DNA from: Macadamia tetraphylla
Lineage: Eukaryota; Streptophyta; Magnoliopsida; Proteales; Proteaceae
DNA length: 64,000 nt
Direction: 5' to 3'
Assembly: GCA_022985045.1 (NCBI GenBank)
Contig: CM040972.1
Location: 18,263,907 to 18,327,906, forward strand
Part shown: one piece after another, positions 47,069 through 58,964 of the stretch
How positions within the stretch are numbered: position 1 is the first letter of the stretch
How the letters are laid out: every line of letters starts with the position of its first letter
Notes under the pieces: model-generated
Seen by the model: only the letters and a program-made list of their open reading frames with translations
Told to the model about the DNA's origin: nothing
Database searches by the model: none
Program-made: the position numbers and the translations under genes

Positions 47069-48071
47069 TATCATACCCCACTCCCAGTAGACCCAACTTA
47101 CCATTAGGAATACCAACGGTGTGAGTAAGACATGTACCTGCCTTACAACCTACCAGGATCTCAGATAACAGTACCTTAACATTTCCACAATCTCACAACA
47201 TAAACCAATATAAACAGCAAAATTAGAGTATAGTAGCAGAATCATAAATAAAAATGGAGAAAACGTCTAATGATAATATAATAGTGATAACCAAGTTATT
47301 CTGTTACATTCATCTTAACGTATGATATAATCTCAAAAATAATATAAAGTCCACAGTTATACCCAAAAGTATCAACATATAATGTACACTCTCACGGTGC
47401 AGTATAAGCATAGTGGTCGTAGGCACAATCCTGAACATACTCCTTCGCTTCTGGCATCCACCAGTCGCTCACACCATACTCTGACCCAGAAGATACTGGG
47501 TCACCCGCCATTGGCACCACGGTACCTACATCATAATCTAAAAAGGGGTGTATACGTGGGGTGAACTTTCCAACTCGCTTAGTGAGGGGTGGGGTCAAGC
47601 ACATCCAAGCAAGACAATAGAAGTAATAATTTATGATGCATAATTGCAAAAATTAAACACATAGTCCATGATGCTCGTGATGCAGTTATTTTATTTATCA
47701 TCCACCTAACAATACAAACTAAGTCTAGTAAATGTATCCCTCGTCTTAGAAATGACATCGACTATGTAGCGATACAAACCCTAGCTAGGATTAGAAGCCT
47801 ATTGGTCCCCATATGCATCTATGGGTCACCCAGTAAACCCTTGATAACCCCCTCCTAGCAGTCACGGCACTGGTAACACATCGGCCACGTCAGACAGGTT
47901 CTTGTCTCCGGTAACAATCACATTGTATCGTGGGAGTGGCACTTTAGAAAGGCACATCAAACATATCACAATGGGTTATCCAACACCTCAACCCCTGTTG
48001 GCAAGGGTGCGTAGCATAAGGAGTGATAACTAACCATATATATACTATATGCTTTCATAATGATACAGTTA
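47069..48071 (-). repeat. 5' LTR of element C, part next to primer site
   Basis: It runs from the LTR 3' end (GGGTATGATA at 47069) to TTA 48069-48071, the left target duplication of the PIF/Harbinger element. It is colinear with the right end of the B LTRs, inverted. Confidence 0.9.
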
Positions 48072-48447
48072 GGCTCCGTTTGGTATCGTTTCTGTTCCAG
48101 AAACTCCGTTTTGTGTCAACAAAACGAAAATTTTACTTTCTGTGTCAAAACGCCGTTTTTAAACGATTTAATGTTGTTTGGTGAATCTGTTTCTAGAACA
48201 GTTTCAGAACAAAAAAATGATAGTTCTGCTGTTTGGTAATGCTTGTTTCAAAAACCTTTTTTTTTCTCTTTTCTTTTCTTTTAAGTCAATAATTACAAAA
48301 ATAACATTAAAATACTATAAACATACAAATCCTTTGGGATAATAAAGTATTACATACCAACTAAAAAAAAAACATGGTTCCAAAAGGATAAAATACAGAA
48401 TTAACAATGCCTTGTCCCAGTTAATTACTACATAATTTGCCAAATTT

Positions 48448-48905
48448 TCACTTTTTGTCCAAGTCTAAAGATTTGAATGCATGGAGAATATTTTTCACCT
48501 TATTTGTTTGGTCCTCTAATCCTTTAAGTGTCCTTTCTAGATATCCTTTCATGTACTCGTTCGAAGTGGACGGTCGTGTGGATGATGTTGATGTTGAGCT
48601 TTCTGAACCTAATGTATGTTGTATGGTAGAGATATGTGTTTCATCTTTCAACCATACAAACATAGCATATCCACAGTTATCAACCTATATCAAATAATAC
48701 ATATGATTAGGGTCATTGAAATTTAACATCGAATTAAAAAGAATCTAAAATTATCTATAGGTATAGATCAATCGTAGAAATAAATTACCCCAGTTGAATT
48801 TGGATAACATAGAAAATACTGTCCCTTGTTTGGACCTTTCATCACAGTTCGTACATTGCATTGACCTTTACCACATCTACATAGATGTAGTTGGTCCACC
48901 CACAT
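48448..48905 (-). CDS. Small GRF-type zinc-finger protein encoded in PIF/Harbinger element (two exons)
   Basis: Exon 1 runs from ATG 48905 to 48789 and exon 2 from 48684 to the stop at 48448. The intron (48685-48788) has GT-AG ends and phase 0, giving about 117 residues. Residues 9-54 form a GRF-like finger: CRCG at 9-12, GPNKGQYFLC at 24-33, then CGYAMFVWLKDE at 43-54, so four Cys (9, 11, 33, 43) and the N-x-G-x-x-F core. A Ser/Thr-rich linker and a probable coiled coil follow (YLERTLKGLEDQTNKVKNIL). GRF fingers bind nucleic acid in several repair and transposon proteins. It is open throughout, unlike its two neighbours, and lies about 0.3 kb after the transposase. Whether it works with the transposase is inference; the first exon could be longer. 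Confidence 0.65.
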
Positions 48906-49207
48906 GAAAAAACTGCATGAATCTTGACACTTGAAAAATTATCTTCTAATATTTTTACCTGACTTGGTTGTATATTTACCACAACTCTTCCTGCAAATTT
49001 CATAATTTGCTATTATGAGTGGGGGCATAAAAGAAGTCATCCATAACAGTAATTTAAATATCAACAAAATTAATATAGCATCCAAATATACGACATTCAT
49101 AATAATATATCAACTTGTATCACATACATAAATGTAACATAAAACAAGTACTACATCACTTGAAACATCAATTTAGGTTTTCAGTTTTGTCAAAATAGTT
49201 ATCGGTT

Positions 49208-50583
49208 TTAGTTTTCAACTAGTTCTGGCATCCTTTGCTGTCTAACCATTACATTTGTAATTCTTATCCTAGTGGCATTCATCTCTTTTGCCCTATTTCG
49301 TTGATTAGATTGTGCTGTAGAATGATCAACAAAATCTTCATGTGGTGGATTTAAGTCATCTTTTGTAACTTTTCACTCATCCCCATGAATTCAGCATCAG
49401 CAATATGCTCTTCTCGAATATAGTTGTGTAGCCCACAACATGCCCGTACGATTGATGCCTGAGCTTTCACTAGGAATTGGTGCATTAGCCTTAAAATTTG
49501 AAATTTGTTCTTTAATACCCCAAATGTACGTTCAATGACATTCTGAAGTGATGAATGTCTATAATTGAACAACTCTTTTGCTGTTCTTGGGGATCTTCTA
49601 TGCCCTTTATAGTCTGGTAGATGGTATCTCTCACCCCTAAATGGTGTCAAATATCTAGATTGGCTAGCATTCCCAGAGTCGACAACATAATACTTTCCTA
49701 TAGATAAAAAATATTATATGTTATTACGTATACACTCAAATGAAAATCTAATATACTAGTATAAAGTTAATACTTGGAGGTGGATGTGAAAAACTCAATT
49801 GAGGATCACTTCTTTCCTGTTCAAGTATGCGACAATCATTTGCACTACCTTCCCATCCCGCATACACATATGTGAATCACATGTCAAACAAACATACACA
49901 CATCACATTTTGAGTTGTGATCCCCTTCCGATTCCTATATCGAGTTTGATCCTCTCTTGGAACTACCGCATGGATGTGAGTACCATCTATGGCGCCAATA
50001 CAATGCTATGACATATAGTGACAATTAAATGGTCACTACATAGAAGAAATTAAATATTCATATATTTAATTACAAACATGTATCATATTAACAGATTTAC
50101 CTTAAAAAAAGGGTAGTATTTCGGGTTCTGTGCAATCTCTGTCGGTATCATACTGACGTCTGACGGTCTGATTTTCTCCTTAGATGGACGTTGCATTGCA
50201 ATCAAGACAACATTGAATATTCGACTAATTGTTTCTTCGAAGTGGTTGAAATGATTTTGAGTGTCCCTATTACTCGAACCCTTCCCAATAGTCCATAGGA
50301 ACATTCCAAGCTATTCATCCACTTGGATGTTGGTCGTGTCTTTCAACCAACCCCTATGTCTAACATAATCACATAGGTTGAGGAAGACATGACGTTCCAT
50401 CTTAAACTCTTCATAGCATCTATTGGCATGCCCATTCAATACCTCATGCATCATGACAGCACCTGGAAATACACTATCTCTACATGGTTTTTGAATATAT
50501 ACAGCCTCACTCAGTGATTCTATTCCCATGTGAATGATCATATCTTCTTCATCACTAGAAGTTTCACATAATGCATTTGACAA
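49208..50583 (-). pseudogene. Harbinger-type DDE transposase, inactivated
   Basis: Three exons: about 50583-50101, 50005-49774 and 49697-49208, with introns 50006-50100 and 49698-49773. The N-terminal part has EEFKMERHVFLNLCDYVRHR and FLWTIGKGSSNRDTQNHF (helix-turn-helix-like). Exon 2 has CIGAIDGTHIHAVVPREDQ and GWEGSANDCRIL, with catalytic Asp candidates. Exon 3 has YYVVDSGNASQSRYLTPFRG and LQNVIERTFGVLKNKFQI, with the catalytic Glu. It would cut and rejoin the element ends. Inactivating changes: TAG at 50311-50313, TGA at 49877-49879 and a frameshift near 49355 before the tail NRAKEMNATRIRITNVMV. The true start codon was not resolved. Confidence 0.85.
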
Positions 50584-50921
50584 AACTGTAATAAATTAAC
50601 AACTACTTCTCAATTTCAAAAAAAAAAATAACTGTAAAACATAACAATCTGACATATCGTCTCAACCCAAAACACATGTTCAACATTACACATATCAATA
50701 AAAAAAAACCACAATAGAAATAAAACACAAGTAGCCATCAAAAGTATTGTCCTGAATCCAACAGTATCAATAGTAGTATTCAAACACAACCATCAAAATT
50801 GGTCTCAACAGTAGAATCAAACAAACTACTCTGAAGCATCTAAAAGCCAAGTCCTCTTAACAGGCTCTACATAGACAAACAACTCCCTCCAACTAGGATT
50901 AGCACACATATGACTGGTGGC

Positions 50922-51824
50922 CTACAAGTACGTCTCCTTTGACATATCCGGTATGGAGGATAATACTGCCTCACATGCACTCACATTGAAATCTCGAGGA
51001 CGAGATGCACCCTCCCCACCACGTACAGGAGATGTAACGGAAGTACTGGATTCTTTCTCAATTTTAATGGATAGATACTTCCCATACAAGTCCTTCACGT
51101 CGCAATCTCCCTTATTGGCACTCTTTTTTCTTCGTCTCATGGGTGTCCTATCAAGATTTTGCTTTGTGGTGGTCTGAGTTGGAGTAGGAGTATCCTCATG
51201 GAAGGGGTCAGTCATGCCCAAATGCACCAGGGTACTAGGAGATTCAAAGACTCGCTCAATATCAACACTATTATCAGCTTCTATGTAATCCAAATCTTGA
51301 GCACTGTCAACCCCTAAGTTTCTACTAGCATAGGCATCCCCAAATATCATGCTCAAATCTGGCCAGTTGTTTAGTCCATACTTCTTGTATTTCAACCAAC
51401 CTAAATTTTCTTGCATAAACAGTCATTATATCACTAGTATAAAGTACTACTCATTGCAATCTAATTTTGAGATAATTCAACTAGCTAGTGAGATCTATAG
51501 TACCTGTATTGCCCTATCCCATACGGACTCATCATCAACTATGACTGATTTTGTCATTGATTTTCACCCAAATCTAGTTGTGTCAAGCAGTCTCTTAAAT
51601 TGCTGGTACTTGTATTTCAACTTGTTCATCTTGTTGCGTAATTGTTCTTTCCCAACTGTATGATTTAAAGCCATCTGAAATTGCTTTGTAATGGCCTCCC
51701 ATCCAGTTTTGTTAAATGAATTACCAGATTTGTGATCATTTTTTATAGCTTCTTTCATTGCCTCAATGAAAACATTGGTCTCAAGTTCTGACCACTTAAC
51801 AGCAGGGATATTACTTCCAGACAT
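50922..51824 (-). pseudogene. Myb/SANT-like DNA-binding ORF of PIF/Harbinger element
   Basis: The ATG at 51824 opens MSGSNIPAVKWSELETNVFI, then GNSFNKTGWEAITKQFQ and LRNKMNKLKYKYQQFKRLLD, the trihelix-like fold of plant Myb/SANT-like proteins (PF12776-like). A stop replaces the expected Trp after TTRFG (TGG to TGA). The frame then goes on to VWDRAIQ and an intron donor at 51503. Exon 2 resumes ENLGWLKYKKYGLNNWPDLS and ends with a basic segment (TPMRRRKKSANKG). The acceptor near 51410 is off by one base from a clean frame. In this family the protein partners the transposase and brings it to the element ends. Confidence 0.8.
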
Positions 51825-54646
51825 AATAACTAGACACTATAGGAAAATCCCAAAGTTAGCATACTAGGTTATTATACAGTACAAGGTCATAATAGAAGTG
51901 AAAAATAATTAAAAAAATCTATGTGAGAGAAAAACATTACTATGGAAAAAAATTTCCAGTGGACATTTGTAACCATCAAATTGGTCATATTTCTAGAGAT
52001 TATTTTCATACATTTATCAGATCCCTCATATATAATACTCTAAAGTCTACCTGTAATGTCTATTAGCTGTCTAATCTACATTAGAGCTGCCAAAATCTTT
52101 CATGTAACTCCTAAGGAGATGAACATAATATCTACCACCTATAGAGTTATCTAAATGACCAAACCATCCTCCTTCTCAGTGAGAACTTTCGGAAATACAA
52201 CATTCATTGATCAAACTTTGAAAGGCTATTTAGGTCGATTAGTATATTTTTGATCTAGTGGTGGGTGGGTCTTCACATGGCAAGATATTTCCATCATGTG
52301 ACCATATGCTAGGGATTAGCCCATCTTGCCATGTTATAGTCATGTAAACAAAGAGAGTCAAGCGTCAAAGAGCTCATCAGCTTTATCTCTTTGACTAATA
52401 CATATTAAACACACCCAGGGTTTGAAAAATTTGATTGGATGCCAAAATTTTCATATATTGTTATTTTAAGGAATGTGAGTCACCACATTACCTAAGAAAG
52501 TTCTGATTGATCTTTTTCAACCTGGTTTTGATGGCCCCCATAGGGCAACAACAGACATGTACAAACCTCTGAGAATAGCAAAGGAAAGGTCATAGGATCC
52601 GGTCTCAGGTTTGCCTTTGCAAATTACAAAGCCTATGAGCATTGTGGACTAAATAGGAAAAAAGATCATAACTGGATGTTCAACAAATGACAAGAACACT
52701 TTGGACTGGCCACTAGTTCAAACCATTGGGACAATTTTGACTGCTAGCATAAAATTTGCCTATTAAACTGTATTTGTGATCATGTCCATAGATAAAGGCT
52801 GTAGCTGCATTATGCATATGTGCTAGCCTACTCAACCAAACAGATGGGTAGGAGCATAGGACAAGAACATATCACCAACTTCATGGCTCTATTACAAAAT
52901 TAAGGATAATAAATCTGGCTTGAGAGCCAAGAACACTAACATCACTCATGAAGAACTAACTCCATTGGGTGCCAAGAGAGGAATATTCCTCTATAGATGA
53001 TCTAACAAAAGTTATGAGGGGAGAAGTCATGTCATTCAAATAGACTAAAATTCAAATCAAGGAGGAGAAGTAGGTAAATGGAATAATCCTAAGGTAACAT
53101 TGAGTAGGTTGCAACGATAATCACCTTTGCCAAGTCATGTCATTTTTGACATCTTTTCTCTGTTACTTCCAAATGGGATCCATGTGTTGTTCCCATATTC
53201 TAAACACACCCTTTAGCTCACTTGTTTCAGCTTCACCAGACCACTTAGTTTTATAATCTCATCATCATCAGCATTTAACTACCAAAGAGATGATTAAAAA
53301 TATCACCACCTTCACTTTATAACACATAGATAGACCCCCCCATGCACCCCTTAAGAACACAACCCAAGAGGAGTACTTCTCAGTATTCAACATCCTCTAG
53401 CTATTAGATCCATGGAGCCAACATCAAGCCCTCGAATCTCTTTCCTTTCCCAGCTCAAACACTCACTCTCTTGCACCCTCATCCACTTCTGACCTTTATC
53501 AGGAAATCTCTCATGGCTCATGAACCCAACCACCCCATGTTATGTTACACTAAAGGAGACTCAATCTCAATTCAAAAATCCAATCTCAGAAGCTAAAAAA
53601 AAAAAAAAGGCTTGCAGACCCAATCTCAGAATAAAAAATCAGACCAAAGAGAGGAAATTACAGATTTACAGAGTAAATATGGATATGTATTCTAATATGC
53701 AGCCTCTCTGGTGGCTACCTTTACTCCTTCCTAATATAGCATTTGTATATGCTTTATGGCGGTGGTGAAACTACTGATGCTACCGAACTAAAAAATAGAT
53801 TAGAGAAGAGAGGTGACTCACTTTTGAAGAGAAATGGCTGGAAAAGATGAAGCAAATGATCCTGCATCCACAAACCCAAGATTTAGCATTTGTTGACGAA
53901 ATCCCAGTTTCCAAACCTGCTAAATGGGGAATAAAAAACCAAAAAAGGGTTTACATACCTTGAAGCAGATGCCTAACGAAGAAGACCTACACTTCCCTCG
54001 GCTCGTCCTCAGGTGCTCAAGTTAAAGAATAAAACCTCAAGGGCTTGCAGCGGTGGTAGTCCTTTCACTCATTTTGGAACATTGACAGCTGAGTAGTGCC
54101 GTGAGATCTTGATGATTGGCCTTCGGTGGTGGAGGTTATTGAAGAGAGGAGTATGCTCAGAGTGAAAGGGAAGGAGGAAGATGGCCTTCGGTGGTCAGTA
54201 CCCTAGTTTTTCGTAGCAAGTCTTTAGTGGGTAAAGAAGAAGGATGGGTTAGAGGGATTTTATCAGAACTTTTACAATTTTTGGAACAGAGGAAAAAAGA
54301 GAAGAATTAGAGAGAAGAAGAGAGAAGAGAACAGAGGAGAAGAAACGAGTATACGCAAACAGAGGAGAAGAAGAGAGAAGAAGAGAGAAGAGTTTACCTA
54401 TAGATGCTCCTCTCGCTCCAGCTATCGGGAACGATAGTTCCAAATTAGGGATTTTGAAACGAAACTACATAGTCAGAACTCGCTTTTGGAGTTCCAGCTT
54501 TTGACTCGTTTTTCATTTTTTTTTTTTTTTGTTTCATAAAAACTAAAACACAACCCTGGCGTACCAAATAGTTTTTTGCATTTTTCTGTTACAATAAAAT
54601 GAAAAAATGATAGAAACATTTTTTAAGAATGATACCAAACGGCTCC
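51825..54646. other. Non-coding right part of PIF/Harbinger element
   Basis: No convincing ORF. It should hold the promoter and 5' UTR of the Myb-like ORF. 54290-54390 is a GA-rich repeat of AGAAGAGAGAAG type. 54040-54220 repeats GGCCTTCGGTGGT twice. The A-run at 53598-53610 and the T-run at 54520-54530 are low complexity. 52000-53500 is unassigned. Confidence 0.5.
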
Positions 54647-56565
54647 TTAATATGGATTACATGATACCAGAGAGACCTCAGCCACAAAGTGAAACCTGAG
54701 ACCGTTTATCTGATCTAGCATGCAAATAGTGGTTAAGTATGGACTACGCAACACTGACAAGACCTCAGCCCCGAAGCGTATCCATTTCCAAATGCAGTCC
54801 CGGGGTACATGATACTAGTGAGACCTTGGCCACAAAGTGTAACCCGCAACTACGACTAACTCTAATGTATATAATCAATATATGAATGCAACATACATAT
54901 GGCAATCACGGCACTGGTACCACCTCAACCACATTGGATTCTGTTTCACACATGGTGATCATGGTACTCGTACCACCTCGGCCACACCGGATCCCATCAT
55001 ACATCTTCATACAATTCATATCATGATCATAAAATTACAATTTCAATTAAATATATAATTCTAAGCATGTGAGCAATTTAATAAATAATAAACATTCCAA
55101 AAATAAACACAATCCTTCCCTCACCTTGTTGATCTTTGTTTATTTTAGGGTTCAAGTAAGGTCACCGATCAATCCAATCAATTTTGATTTCGGGGCATGT
55201 GTGTGTCACTATCCTAGACATAAAGGAATTGTACAATAGTATGCGTTGGGAACATCGGGAGGGACCTACACAAGTCACCCCCAAAATGTATAGACACTGC
55301 CTCCCAATGACAGTAATGTCACTAGAAACAACCACCAGAAATAGGGCATTTCCACCAAAAATATCAGACCTGTTTCTGGTGGAGGTGACAGAGAGCACAT
55401 AAGGCTCTATGTCCACCAAAAATATGCCATCGAAAATAGACCCAGTGGATCCAGTGGACTGTTTTCGGTGGTGGTTCAGGTCAGTCCAACTAATTTGAGG
55501 CTTTCCGGCTTGGGCCCGATTGCCAAGATTTGTTCCATGGAGTTTGTAGGGGATATTCCTAGCATCATTCTAAACCAAGAAAATTCCAATTCCACTAAGC
55601 TGTTTGGAAGATATGTCGATAGAGTGATTGAAACCCTAGTTGGTCTTTTGGCATTACATATTATCGGAGCTCACCGGGCTTGGTTTGAGCTCGACAACAA
55701 CACTGGGAGGGTAAAACACCCATCCTACAACCTTAACATGGTGTGTATACCAATATTCCATCCATACCTAGCTTTGTCTATGTCAAAATGAAGAGAGAGA
55801 GTGGTATAGGAGGTTATACTTACCTCCGGCGAAGATTCTGGCAATAAAGTGGCAGCCGGCACCAAGGTAGGCCTTCAACCTTCTCCTTCTTCCCCTTCTT
55901 CTTCCTTCCTCTCCTCTTTCTCTCCTCTCCTACGTTGGGCACAAGGGAAATGAGGAAACGAATCCTCATTTCCCAACTTATAACTTAAGTGGGCCTTAGG
56001 GTCTGTTTGGTTTGGGCCTCTTTTGAACCAATCGGGTTAAAATGAGTTTCTTGGCATGAGGACCCGCATAATTAGGTCCATAAGGTGCCCATATCAAAAG
56101 GAAGGTGTGGAGGATGATTTGGGATCATCTGAAACTATTTATGATGCAAGTGGTGGGAACCACGGACATTGGAACCCCGACAATAGCCTATCAACCCACC
56201 AGAAATAGGCACCAAATTCAGGCCCAGGTTGCTTCTGATGGCTTTTTTTCAATGGTTAAGATAGCTTGCTGTCTTAAAAGCTTATTGTCCCATGGTTGGT
56301 CTCGTATGGGTGGTTGCCCTCAGACATGCTCAAGTCCTTTTGGCAATTTTTATGCGTGCCAGAAATCAAGTGTGCCAGAAATCATCTGGGATTGAAAGGT
56401 ATGAATCCCCTCCAGAGATAGGCATGCAATGCAGGAACATGTGGGGTCATCTCTACCCCTTCAAAAATACACAACTGTGAGCCAAAACCTGGTCATACTT
56501 CTGATCTCCGATCTGAGGCCTGTCACAACAATTCAAATTAGATTGGTTAGGGCATGGGTGTAATA
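54647..56565 (-). repeat. 5' LTR of element C, outer part
   Basis: It resumes colinear with 38050 onward and ends at 56565 (minus-strand start TATTACACCCATGCCC, with TG mutated to TA). Includes the repeat zone 54655-55000 and motif cluster 55320-55470. Confidence 0.9.
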
Positions 56566-57001
56566 GGGTGACCCAGTATCTTCTGGGTCAGAGTATGGTG
56601 TGAGCGATTGGTGGATGCCAGAAGTGGAAGAGTATGATCAAGACTGTGTTTGTGACCACTGTGCTTACACCGCACCGTGAGATTGTACATCATACTTTGG
56701 TACTTTTGGGTATAACTAAGGATTGTATATTTTTTTGAGATTATATTATATTTCATGGATGAATATAACAGAATAACTCAGTTATTGCTATTATATTATC
56801 ATTAGACGTTTCTCCATTTTATTTATGATTCTGCCACTATACTCTGATTCCACTGCTTATGTTGATTTGTGATGTGAGATTGTGAAAATGTTAAGGTATT
56901 GCTATTAGAGATCCTAGTAGGTTCATAAGACTGGTATGTGTCTTACTCACATCACCGGTATTCCTAATGGTAAGTTGGGACTACTAGAATAGGGTGCGAC
57001 A
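56566..57001 (+). repeat. 3' LTR of element B, right part
   Basis: It starts with the right C duplication GGGTG and continues GACCCAGTATCTTCTGGGTC as in the 5' LTR (26215-26234). It ends GGGTGCGACA before B's GTATG duplication. Confidence 0.9.
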
Positions 57002-58839
57002 GTATGTGTTGTAATATCTGTAATAGGGTTATTGACTTATTCTAATTAGGAACTCATAGTAAGCTAGGGTTTCATTAATTTTGTTGGAAAGTTGAAATCA
57101 AAACTTGGAATTATGATCGATTAATAAATTAGAATGCATAAACATGGGTATAATTGTCGGCTATGGTAAATTAAGGCTGGAATTAAATGGAACTAAATGA
57201 ATTCTATGAATTTCTGGCTTTCTTCCTTGACAAAATTTTGTTATATTCTGATTTGAGTTGAAATTCCACCCAAAAGGCTACCTATGGGTAAATTCAACTC
57301 AAAGCTATGATCGAAATCAGGGTACATGACCTGATTTCACTCCACAACATTCTGAGAAGCCAGAAGGGAGAAACTAAATCGAATTCTATAGGAAATAGGG
57401 GATTTGGCAGGACTCAATCGGCTAGCCTGTTGTTCTTATTGTATCCCACCGGTTAAGGTTCCAAAAGCCAGTTAGGCTATGTAGCTGGTCAGTAAACCTT
57501 TAGACATGTTTGGGGAATTAACCTACATATAATTTACCTCATCCCACTTAAAGAAAGTAGGAAGGTGTAGGATTTTATTAGGTATCTAATCAGTTCAATA
57601 ATTTGTGAACTTGGCCATCAGAATTTCAGGGTAGAAACCTACTCAGCCCAAGGGAGTGAATTTCTTAGACTTGAACACCAAGGTGAGTGGGTGTCCCCGA
57701 TCATTTATGGTTTATTTTATGCCTGTATTCTGTGCTCATACATAATGATGTGTGCATTATATCTTTTATTCTGGAAATCTCTATCAAGGTGAAAATTTAG
57801 TTGAGAAAGGTAAGACAGGTAAGGTGGGCCACTAACAGGTGCCCAGGATTTTTGTAAATGTGATGATTGGTTGTGCATCATATAGATATGCTGGTTTAGG
57901 ATATCACTACGCAAGTGCTACAATCCCTTGTCAGTAGGCCATTAGGTACTAACTAATCCCGACATATGTGGCTACCTGATTAGTAGTACACTTTCATGGT
58001 ACGATGTACTGTACCTGAGATAGATGATAGTAGGAAACAATGTACTGTATGCCTAATTTTATTTTTTGGGGTTACTAACCAAGGGTTAGCCGGGGGACCG
58101 AGGCTCTGACCGAGATTGGCTGACACCTGCTTGTAATGAGCTTGTATTCCTGAGGCTCAACGTACAGGGTAGGGAATACCACCTACGTTGCATAGCACTA
58201 TATCATTTATTATCAGACTTAATAATGGACTAGGGAGTAGTAAAATATGTAAATGGATTTATGAGCATCATTTGATAGTGTGGAGCATGCATTGCATCAT
58301 ATATATTGTGTGTGCTTGCTTGCCCCACCCCCTCACTGAGCATGATGTGCTCTCCCACATTATTTATTCTTTCTGGATGACGAATGTAGTATTTTTCCAA
58401 ATCCCAACACTGATTTTAAGGTAGTGGCCATAGATCACCTGGCCTATATTCCGGAGGATGAATTCGACCATGGACCTGTCTATGATTATGACAACTATGC
58501 CTACGAAGATTAGTACTTCTGAGGAGTTGACTTACCACTGACTATTCTTTTTGTGTATATATGTGCTTCAAGCCTTTTATGTACATATTCTTTTGGTTTA
58601 TAAATTATTCTGGATAACTGTAATATATGGATAACTATAAATTATGATATCACATAGAGACACTGGATGGCTATGGATTATATTTATAAATGTGGTATAT
58701 GTGAAACCTCTGATCTGTAGTTATGTATTATGGTGTTGTGGACTACCTCGAGACTAGATCCTGGGGAAAACAGGCTGACTAGATGCGCTAAGGTGTCCAG
58801 TGCCACATACCTTAGCCGTATTTGGGGTAGGGTATGACA
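57002..58839 (+). repeat. 5' LTR of element D, right part
   Basis: It continues D's LTR after B (GTATG duplication at 57002-57006). It includes the shared block GGGTTAGCCGGGGGACCGAG (58084) and CCCCACCCCCTCACTGAGCA (58323). It ends CATACCTTAGCCGTATTTGG then GGTAGGGTATGACA. Net D LTR is about 2.5 kb. Confidence 0.8.
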
Positions 58840-58842
58840 GAG

Positions 58843-58854
58843 TGATATCATAGC
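58843..58854 (+). other. Primer binding site of element D (tRNA-Met-like)
   Basis: TGATATCATAGC follows the LTR by three bases; it differs from TGGTATCAGAGC at two positions. Confidence 0.65.
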
Positions 58855-58964
58855 AGGACTCTGGGAATGAAGTCTGATAACCTACAAGACTCTAGGATAT
58901 CCAGTGTCATAGCAAATCCAATAAATAAAAGCATTAAGATAAAAAAAAAAAATAAATAAATCAC

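Larger units (their letters stand above)
48072..54646 (-). mobile_element. PIF/Harbinger DNA transposon (6,575 bp) in C's 5' LTR
   Basis: Termini are GGCTCCGTTTGGTATC on the left and, inverted, GGAGCCGTTTGGTATC on the right (two mismatches in 16), flanked by the 3-bp duplication TTA (48069-48071, 54647-54649). TTA duplication, G-rich termini and a DDE transposase paired with a Myb/SANT-like protein are the PIF/Harbinger signature. All three ORFs are on the minus strand: Myb-like, transposase, then a GRF zinc-finger ORF. Removing it restores the LTR (ACAG-TTA-ATATGGATTAC; compare 38045-38060). Confidence 0.92.
37040..56565 (-). mobile_element. Chromovirus element C (Tekay/Del-like), inverted, nested in B's 3' LTR
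   Basis: It is flanked by GGTTG (37035-37039) and GGGTG (56566-56570), a 5-bp duplication with one later change. B's LTR reads straight through when C is removed. C is the same family as B, inserted in the opposite direction. It contains 3' LTR, PPT, pol, gag, the antisense accessory unit (plus strand here), primer site and 5' LTR, which is itself split by a PIF/Harbinger transposon. Confidence 0.92.
23626..57001 (+). mobile_element. Chromovirus element B (Tekay/Del-like), full length, hosting element C
   Basis: Both ends are flanked by GTATG (23621-23625 and 57002-57006), which fixes the insertion exactly. It holds a 3.0-kb 5' LTR, tRNA-iMet primer site, antisense accessory unit, gag, pol with chromodomain, PPT and a 3' LTR that is split by C. 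Without C the element would be about 13.8 kb. The internal region also carries a 748-bp MITE-like insertion. Confidence 0.92.

Noticed and set aside
48437..48697. Plus-strand ORF of 86 codons in the PIF element
   Set aside because: Opposite-strand shadow of the GRF ORF's second exon.
57007..58839. Host gene upstream of element D's gag
   Set aside because: The segment matches LTR blocks of E and other elements and ends with an LTR terminus plus primer site.
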